64,000 bases of DNA, from contig CAYYMH010000010.1 in assembly GCA_964472785.1 (NCBI GenBank), positions 1-64,000 on the forward strand, in the 5' to 3' direction. Every line of letters begins with the position of its first letter. The stretch's first letter is position 1. The DNA comes from CAYYMH01 sp964472785. Its GTDB lineage: Bacteria > Zhuqueibacterota > Zhuqueibacteria > Thermofontimicrobiales > Thermofontimicrobiaceae. The notes below the pieces were generated by a model, which saw only the letters and a program-made list of their open reading frames with translations, did not search any database and was not told the origin of the DNA. The position numbers and the translations under genes are program-made. This document shows positions 17,556 through 23,736 of the stretch, in pieces.

Positions 17556-17671
17556 TTTTTCGAACTTTCCCAACTATTCAATTTAACTTAAGTTAATAAA
17601 TAATTATTAATTATGCAATCATTAATTCTGCAGGGATTCGGAAAATGTGGGTTGCGGTTCGTTCGCTTTTT
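17556..17671 (-). promoter_or_regulatory. TTCGAAC/TTCGG repeat cluster upstream of fic
   Basis: TTTTTCGAACTTTCCCAAC (about 17556-17574) lies directly upstream of the fic ribosome site. GATTCGGAAAA (17635-17645) and GGTTGCGGTTCG follow. The pattern mirrors 16374-16461 on the far side of fic. Probable operator; autoregulation by the Fic C-terminal HTH is an inference. Confidence 0.45.
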
Positions 17672-17731
17672 TACTAAAGTTTTTTTTACTTATTCTTTTT
17701 CGGGTATTTATGATAATTCATTCAAACAAAG

Positions 17732-17750
17732 CTAAAAGGTTTCCGCATTG
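17732..17750. repeat. Imperfect inverted repeat, right end of the fic cassette
   Basis: CTAAAA-N7-GCATTG, the inverted partner of 16292-16311, four bases from the degenerate hsdR-5' copy at 17754. Confidence 0.4.
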
Positions 17751-17753
17751 GGA

Positions 17754-17810
17754 AATTGTCAGTTCTTCAATTTCGGATTCGTAAATTTTTTTTAAATTCC
17801 ATCTTAAATT
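17754..17810 (-). pseudogene. Vestigial 5' end of hsdR (direct repeat copy 2)
   Basis: On the minus strand this stretch reads like the start of hsdR: upstream ATGGAA.TTAAAAA, then codons for YESEIEELTI against YESEIEELAI in the real gene. The start ATG has become ATT and the frame ends 14 codons later at a TGA (17711 region). It begins 10 bases downstream of the RloC-like stop codon, where hsdR would be expected in a prr-type locus. It marks the former position of the hsdR start before the fic segment came between. Confidence 0.75.
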
Positions 17811-17820
17811 TATGGCGATA

Positions 17821-20037
17821 TTATAATCTGCATAATATTTTCAAAAACGATTTAACAATATACCTTTTTTCTTCATCTTCTAAATCTTCCTCATCTATAT
17901 CATAACTTTGGTCATGGTGGGGAACATGTGGAAGTAAATCATTTAGTTCTCTTTTCAATCCATTATCAATTCTTTCTAAATACCATGAAATTATTCCTCC
18001 CGATTTTCTTGTCTGTTGAGGAATACCAAAATAGTATTTTCGATCAACAATATGTTCAATTAATTTTCTTATATTGCTTAAATTAACACGATTAGATTTT
18101 TCATCAGCAAAATCTTTTAATTCTTCTAACATTTTAAAATAAGGCTCTTTTAAAAACTCTTCTTTCATGTTACAGCAAACAATTCTTGAACCCCCATCGG
18201 TTGCATCAAATATAATCCTAAAAAACTTTGTATCTTTTGATATAAGTTTATTTAAAAATTTTAAAAAATTTTCTTCATGTGTAAGTATGATCAATTGATT
18301 TGGTTTATTTCCATTTGAATCAGTCAAATCATCTCTTATTGTTTTTATAGTGTTTATTTTTCTTTCCTTATCGAAGCTAGACATAGGATCGTCGAGAAGA
18401 ACAACGGTTTTTTTAATATTGTCTTGGATTTTAATTTCTGCTACAAAAAAAGCGAAAGCTAGAAGCCTTCTGTCGCTGTCACTTAAAGTATTTTTAAAAT
18501 TTATCTGATTTTCCTTTCCATCAATTTCTACCCTATAATTTGGTAAAAATTTGAGTCTAAATAACCTATATCTATCTCGGCGATGTTGCGGCCCTTTAAA
18601 GTCATCCAGAATAAAATTTGCACCTAATTTCTCCAGAATAGAATTAATAATTTGCCCATAATTTATAAATACATTTTCAGCGTATTCTTTCCTCGCTTTA
18701 AATGCTTTTTCTTCAGCTGGTTTTAATTTTGTTTCGAAATCCTCTTCAAGTCTATTATATTCATTACAATTCACAACCCATTGTTTTTCATATCGACGTT
18801 TTGTTATTTCCAGTAACTTTTTCCTTTCTAATAAAGCTTCCATTCTCGATGGTTCAAAAGCTTTTTGATAAGTAAGGTGGATAGGATTGATAATATCATT
18901 TTTAATTTCATTTATGCTATCTTTTAATAACTCTAAATACCTGAAATTAATTTCATAATTCAGATTTTTTTGTTTCTTTTCAATTTCAATAATTAGTGAT
19001 TTTCTATTATTTGTTATTGATTCAATTAATCCTTTAAAATCGACATTAACATTCAAATTTTGCAGTTGAACCTGTCGTGACAATAATAAATTTTCAACCT
19101 CCCAATTTCTCAAAAAATCTATATTGTGGTTGATGTCATTTACAAATTTGTTATATGATTCGCTAAACAAAATTTTATAATTTTTCATTAACTCTTCTGC
19201 ATCAGGTAAAAGCTTTTGTCCACAAAAAACACAATTTCTAAAACCGCCATCTATTTTATCTTTTAGGAATTTCATACCTTCGTCTAAAAAAGCTAATGAT
19301 CCCTCTTGCATTTTAAAATTATTTAGTATATGATCTTCAATTTTGTCCTGCTCAATACTTAAGCTTCCTGTTAAGACTGATACATTCAAAATATTTATTT
19401 TGTCCAAATATTTAAGTATTTCTGTTACTATCACATCAATGCTTTTTTGATTATTTGCAGCCTTAATCTTATTATTCAAATCAGTAATTTCTTTTTCAAT
19501 ATTAGGATTCTCATTGATCTGCCTAAATTGTTCAAAAGTGCACAATCTGGAATCAAAATTTTTATTATATAATTGAGTCAATCCTGTTTTTTCTCGTGTA
19601 TTCTCCTCTTTTTTCTCTTTTGCTTTATTATATTCATTTTCAAATCGTTTGCCTTCTTGTCCAAGAATTATCGATGCAATTTTTTGCTGTTTTTTTTCGT
19701 CAATATAATCATCAGTATAAATATTTTCCGAAATATATTTGTTATCAAATATTTGAATATCTAATTTTTTATCCCATCTACCATTTCGAAACTTAACTTC
19801 TTCATTTTCGGTTTTAATGATAACGTTTTGTTCCCCAGAACTACCGAATGATCTCCTACCTATGACAAGGTCTGACTTTTCAAGTGCGAGCGATCTACAA
19901 ATAGCTGCTAATGTACTTTTTCCATGAGTATTTTTACCATAAATAAATGTATTTTTCGATAGGGAAAGTTTATCATTTCTTCCGCAAAAGTTTTGAAAGC
20001 GACCGACATTCTTTATGAGTAATATTTTTTTTATCAT
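17821..20037 (-). CDS. RloC/PrrC-like ATPase with zinc-hook coiled coil (probable anticodon nuclease)
   Basis: 738 residues of the AAA_13 family. Walker A GKNTHGKST is at 34-42, long coiled coils follow, with a zinc-hook Cys269-Val-Phe-Cys272 near the turn. The signature-like LSDSDRRLLAFAFF, Walker B VVLLDDPMSSFD and H-loop ILTHEENFL come next. The C-terminal ~120 residues contain Arg657-x3-Glu661 (NIRKLIEH) and a His cluster at 704-708 (HVPHH), the order of the Arg-Glu-His triad of PrrC/RloC tRNA nucleases. Its start overlaps the hsdS stop as ATGA. In E. coli prrC sits exactly between hsdS and hsdR and is kept silent by the restriction complex. Base composition is very AT-rich. The ATPase call is firm; the nuclease role is inferred. 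Confidence 0.82.
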   Translation of the reverse strand: MIKKILLIKNVGRFQNFCGRNDKLSLSKNTFIYGKNTHGKSTLAAICRSLALEKSDLVIGRRSFGSSGEQNVIIKTENEEVKFRNGRWDKKLDIQIFDNKYISENIYTDDYIDEKKQQKIASIILGQEGKRFENEYNKAKEKKEENTREKTGLTQLYNKNFDSRLCTFEQFRQINENPNIEKEITDLNNKIKAANNQKSIDVIVTEILKYLDKINILNVSVLTGSLSIEQDKIEDHILNNFKMQEGSLAFLDEGMKFLKDKIDGGFRNCVFCGQKLLPDAEELMKNYKILFSESYNKFVNDINHNIDFLRNWEVENLLLSRQVQLQNLNVNVDFKGLIESITNNRKSLIIEIEKKQKNLNYEINFRYLELLKDSINEIKNDIINPIHLTYQKAFEPSRMEALLERKKLLEITKRRYEKQWVVNCNEYNRLEEDFETKLKPAEEKAFKARKEYAENVFINYGQIINSILEKLGANFILDDFKGPQHRRDRYRLFRLKFLPNYRVEIDGKENQINFKNTLSDSDRRLLAFAFFVAEIKIQDNIKKTVVLLDDPMSSFDKERKINTIKTIRDDLTDSNGNKPNQLIILTHEENFLKFLNKLISKDTKFFRIIFDATDGGSRIVCCNMKEEFLKEPYFKMLEELKDFADEKSNRVNLSNIRKLIEHIVDRKYYFGIPQQTRKSGGIISWYLERIDNGLKRELNDLLPHVPHHDQSYDIDEEDLEDEEKRYIVKSFLKILCRL

Positions 20038-21296
20038 GTTTTTACCCTTATTTGACCACTCATAAGTTTTGGCAATAATAAGTCTCGTACTTTTTTTAAG
20101 GTAGAGATTTCATTCAAATTTAATTCTTGCTTATCAATTATAGGCAGCAACGATTCCATAAATATAGTCTGCAATGATTTATTTGGAAGTGGGAAAGAAA
20201 AGCTACTAATAGATTCAAATGTTATTTGAGGAAAAGTTCCTGAACGCGATTCTGCAATAAGTTGAAATTCTTCAATCATCCGCTCTTGTTTTAATATTAA
20301 ATACAGTAACCGGGATAATATTGTTTGATTCGAACGAATTACCATAAATTTTGTAGAAACTACATAATTATTTGTATCTATATTTACATAAGCAAATCGC
20401 CGATTGATCGGTCTTATTTCGCTATAGAGGATATCTCCCTTTTCTATAGATTTTTTTGCTTGGCCAGGCAATAGATCAACTTTCATCAAATCACTATGTA
20501 AAAATTGTCCATTCGATACATCTCCTGTATTAATAAAAATTATTGATTCTTTGCCTTCGAATTTAAAAGTTCTTGAATGGTTATGGCACACATCCCCAAT
20601 TCTCCCTACCTCCCACCCCTTCGGTATCTCCCCCAACTCCGACGCCACCATCTCACCGCCCGAACTTTTATAAGGCTGCCCATTCAAATCCGGCTTACCC
20701 TGCGCAAAATCATAGGGAAATTCAAACTCCACAAACCAGCGCTTGAACAGCGTTTGAGCGATTTGTTCCATCGTTTCGTTTTGGCGGCGGATCAGGTCGA
20801 TTTTGTCATCAAAATTTGAAATAAAATCTACTATTCTCTTTTGTGTATCTAAATCAAAATAATTGAATTCATAGTTTAATAAATCATTAATTTGCATATT
20901 AGGTTGTGTTGAAGTGCCCCCAGCTATTCCTATAATGTAGGATTTATAATTTCTGGTTCGGAGATTGTAGTAAATATATTTGGGAATAACTTTATCTTCA
21001 TCTACTCTCAATCGTATCAATCCATTATTGAAAACTGCATTTAAATTATTTTCAATGTATTTATTTACCCCTATTGTATTTCCTGTTCTTGCAATTAAAA
21101 TATCACCTGATTTTAAAGAGAATTTTTCATAGTTATTTTCTGAAATTTGACAATATCCCCAAAGTCTAAATTCCTTATCGTTCGAAATATCTTGAATTCT
21201 GATACATTTGATACCGGTATCGTGTTTGACAATGGGCGCTCTTTTAATGGCATCTGCGCCTGTATTGGCTTTTTTAGTGATCTCTTTAATTGTCAT
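20034..21296 (-). CDS. hsdS: Type I restriction-modification specificity subunit
   Basis: 420 residues with two target-recognition domains, ~1-150 and ~215-385. Each is followed by a conserved helix: DLDTQKRIVDFISNFDDKIDLIRRQNETMEQIAQTLFKRWF in the centre, and a shorter LLPIIDKQELNLNEISTLKKVRDLLLPKLMSGQI at the end. The centre also carries LGEIPKGWEVGRIGDV, the usual start of a second TRD. It sets the bipartite DNA sequence that the complex methylates and protects. It begins 14 bases after hsdM and overlaps the next gene by four bases. The TRDs are much more AT-rich than the conserved central helix, a sign of domain exchange. Confidence 0.93.
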   Translation of the reverse strand: MTIKEITKKANTGADAIKRAPIVKHDTGIKCIRIQDISNDKEFRLWGYCQISENNYEKFSLKSGDILIARTGNTIGVNKYIENNLNAVFNNGLIRLRVDEDKVIPKYIYYNLRTRNYKSYIIGIAGGTSTQPNMQINDLLNYEFNYFDLDTQKRIVDFISNFDDKIDLIRRQNETMEQIAQTLFKRWFVEFEFPYDFAQGKPDLNGQPYKSSGGEMVASELGEIPKGWEVGRIGDVCHNHSRTFKFEGKESIIFINTGDVSNGQFLHSDLMKVDLLPGQAKKSIEKGDILYSEIRPINRRFAYVNIDTNNYVVSTKFMVIRSNQTILSRLLYLILKQERMIEEFQLIAESRSGTFPQITFESISSFSFPLPNKSLQTIFMESLLPIIDKQELNLNEISTLKKVRDLLLPKLMSGQIRVKT

Positions 21297-21310
21297 ATTT
21301 TTTATCTATA

Positions 21311-22915
21311 TTAAAATCCAATTTTGAATAGTTGCCTTTTAATTTCTTTTTCCAATCGCTCCCCTTCTTCCATCTGTAATTTCAATTCAGCCGTCAATTT
21401 CGCCATCTTCACTTCAAACGGCACCCCATCATCTTCTTCATCCGGAATGCCCACATAACGCCCCGGCGTCAGCACATAGTTGTGCTTTTTAATGTCTGCC
21501 AGCGTAGCAGATTTGCAAAATCCCTTCACATCTTCAAAATCACCATCCGGTTTTTTCCACTGGCGGTACGTGTCCGCGATCTTTTGAATATCGTCATCCG
21601 TCAAAATCCGGTTGCGCCGGTTGATCATCGTTCCCATCTCCGACGCATCGATGAACAGCACTTCACCCTGGCGGCTTCGCTCTTTATTCCCGTTCTTGTA
21701 ACGGCTCACAAACCAGAGACACGCCGGAATGCCGGTATTGTAAAACAGTTGCGTGGGCAGCATCACAATACAATCCACCAGATCAGCTTCAACAATCCCC
21801 TTGCGAATCTCACCCTCGCCACCGGTATTGGACGACAGCGAGCCATTGGACAGCACAAACCCCGCACACCCGGTCGGCGCCAGATGATAAATAAAATGCT
21901 GCACCCAGGCAAAGTTGGCATTACCGGTTGGTGGCGTGCCATATTTCCAGCGCGCATCTTCCCGCATCAAATCCCCGGACCAATCGCTATCATTAAACGG
22001 TGGATTTGCCAGAATAAAGTCCGCCTTCAAATCAGGATGCGCGTCCCGCAAGAACGATCCTTCGTTATTCCACTTAATATTAGACGCGTCAATTCCACGG
22101 ATAGCAAGATTCATTTTACACAACCGCCATGTTGTCTGGTTACTCTCCTGTCCGAAGATTGAAATCCGGTCTCTCAAAAACAGCCTCAAATCCTGGGAGT
22201 TATTTTTCACCCGGTCAGCGTGCGCTTCCACAAACTTCTCGCTCTGCACAAACATCCCACCCGAACCGCAGCAGGGATCAAACACCCGCCCTTCGTAAGG
22301 TTCGAGCATCTCCACCAGCAATTTCACAATGGACTGCGGCGTGTAAAATTGCCCGCCTTTGCGCCCCTCTGCCAGCGCAAACTGCCCCAGGAAATACTCA
22401 TAAACACGCCCCAGCACATCCTGACTTTGGGCTTTGGCATCCCCGATCACAATCGTACCGATCAGATCGATCAGGCTACCCAGCGACTGCTTATCCAAAT
22501 TGGGACGGGCATAAACTTTTGGCAGCACACCCTTCAGCGTGGGATTTTCCTTCTCAATTGCCACCATCGCGTCATCCACATATTTCCCAATTTCCGGTTG
22601 CTTCGCCATCTTTTGCAGATAAGACCAGCGCGCAATTTCAGGCACATAAAAAATATTTTCCGCCCGGTACTCGTCTTTATCATTCAGCGTTTCATAGCGT
22701 GCTTGGGGTTCCCGAATAAACCATTGACTGTCCGGGTTCTCAAAATCCAGTTTCAATTGTTCATACTTCTCCTCAAACGCATCCGAAATGTATTTAAGAA
22801 ATATCAAACCGAGCACGACATGTTTGTATTCACCGGCATCCATGTTCTTGCGCAGCTTGTCAGCAGCAGCCCAGAGCTTTTTTTCTAACGGTTGGTCGTT
22901 GTTCTTTTTTGGCAT
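21311..22915 (-). CDS. hsdM: Type I restriction-modification DNA methyltransferase subunit
   Basis: 534 residues. The N-terminal helical domain (LWAAADKLRKNMDAGEYKHVVLGLIFLKYIS) is followed by the N6-adenine methylase fold: SAM motif I VFDPCCGSGGMFVQSEKF and the catalytic motif ADFILANPPFNDSDW (NPPF). GGQFYTPQSIVKLLVEML and a C-terminal coiled segment are also typical. It methylates adenine in the site chosen by HsdS. It is the first gene of the hsdM-hsdS-rloC-like-fic-hsdR series. Composition is near 50% GC, unlike the two genes that follow. Confidence 0.96.
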   Translation of the reverse strand: MPKKNNDQPLEKKLWAAADKLRKNMDAGEYKHVVLGLIFLKYISDAFEEKYEQLKLDFENPDSQWFIREPQARYETLNDKDEYRAENIFYVPEIARWSYLQKMAKQPEIGKYVDDAMVAIEKENPTLKGVLPKVYARPNLDKQSLGSLIDLIGTIVIGDAKAQSQDVLGRVYEYFLGQFALAEGRKGGQFYTPQSIVKLLVEMLEPYEGRVFDPCCGSGGMFVQSEKFVEAHADRVKNNSQDLRLFLRDRISIFGQESNQTTWRLCKMNLAIRGIDASNIKWNNEGSFLRDAHPDLKADFILANPPFNDSDWSGDLMREDARWKYGTPPTGNANFAWVQHFIYHLAPTGCAGFVLSNGSLSSNTGGEGEIRKGIVEADLVDCIVMLPTQLFYNTGIPACLWFVSRYKNGNKERSRQGEVLFIDASEMGTMINRRNRILTDDDIQKIADTYRQWKKPDGDFEDVKGFCKSATLADIKKHNYVLTPGRYVGIPDEEDDGVPFEVKMAKLTAELKLQMEEGERLEKEIKRQLFKIGF

Positions 22916-23192
22916 GTTTAGATGTTCTATCTTAATTTATTGTATCAGTTAATTTTTTTTGAGATTTTTGAAGTTATTTTTTTTCAAGCAATTAATTGCT
23001 TCAGGGGAATTTTATTATAGAATGTAAAACATTTCCTTTTGAGAATCAACCGAAAAATCAGTTTTTTTCGTATGAATACGCTGTCGGTAAAATATGAAAA
23101 AATAATTATGATGGAGCAAAAATACAAAACGAAGATTTTTAATGAAGGGTTGGTTCTTCATCAGTTTTAACAATTATTTTTCCAGCGCCCAT

Positions 23193-23420
23193 TCAGTATC
23201 CTCCATTGTTGCTGATATGAGTGTCATCAACCAACTCAATCGCGTATGCCATTGCTGCTTTAATATCGTCAGCAGTCAATTCGGGATAATTACGAAGAAT
23301 ATCATCGATAGAGTCGCCACCTGCCATTGCACCCAAAATATTTCGCACCATAATACGGGTAACACGAATCACGGGCTTTCCGTGACAAATATTGGGATTA
23401 ACTTCGATTCGTTCGTTCAT
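23193..23420 (-). CDS. DUF433 family antitoxin-like protein
   Basis: 75 residues from the ATG at 23420, chosen because GAGGT lies 6 bases upstream and the family starts here (MNERIEVNPNICHGKPVIRVTRI). The rest, VRNILGAMAGGDSIDDILRNYPELTADDIKAAMAYAIELV, is a canonical DUF433 helix-turn-helix (VapB-like antitoxin). The usual partner, a DUF5615 PIN-like RNase directly downstream, is absent: only a 17-codon open frame overlapping the stop (TGAATG, encoding MGAGKIIVKTDEEPTLH, 23142-23192) remains. It may be the tail of a lost toxin. The gene lies just upstream of the hsd locus on the same strand. Confidence 0.85.
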   Translation of the reverse strand: MNERIEVNPNICHGKPVIRVTRIMVRNILGAMAGGDSIDDILRNYPELTADDIKAAMAYAIELVDDTHISNNGGY

Positions 23421-23573
23421 TGTAACCTCATATATTAAAATTATCATTTATAATTTACAAAAAACAGGCTGGAAAATCAAGCATTCTTTTTCAGACAGTC
23501 AATGTGAGATTTTGTGAAAAGTAGGCAGAGGGGCATATCGATACAATGGTTGGTGGAACACAGAAATCCTTAC

Positions 23574-23619
23574 TACATTATTCATTTATCAGCCGGAGAA
23601 ATCATGCTGAAATAATGTA
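23574..23619. repeat. Inverted repeat in the gap 23421-23736
   Basis: TACATTATT (23574-23582) pairs with AATAATGTA (23611-23619), with an inner CAGC/GCTG pair. There is no T-run. It could be a structured 5' leader or a binding site; otherwise the 316-base gap shows no gene. Confidence 0.5.
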
Positions 23620-23665
23620 ATAAGGTCATTTCTTCAGTGAATAATTTTGGCTACTAAGGTTTGCA

Positions 23666-23693
23666 TTGACAAAATAAAGTTAAAAAATATAAA
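23666..23693 (+). promoter_or_regulatory. Candidate plus-strand promoter pointing into the 3' end of the fusion gene
   Basis: TTGACA (23666-23671), 16 bases, TATAAA (23688-23693). No plus-strand gene follows, so a transcript from it would be antisense to the 3' end of the aminotransferase-PEPCK-like gene. AT-rich DNA can produce this by chance. Confidence 0.3.
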
Positions 23694-23736
23694 AATATCC
23701 CTACGCTATATTTGGTGTATGGCAATTCTCAATCCA

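Noticed and set aside
21482..22888. Several long plus-strand frames (127-226 codons) opposite hsdM
   Set aside because: hsdM is a certain gene with clear motifs; the antisense frames have no ribosome site or recognisable domain and result from its GC-rich codon use.
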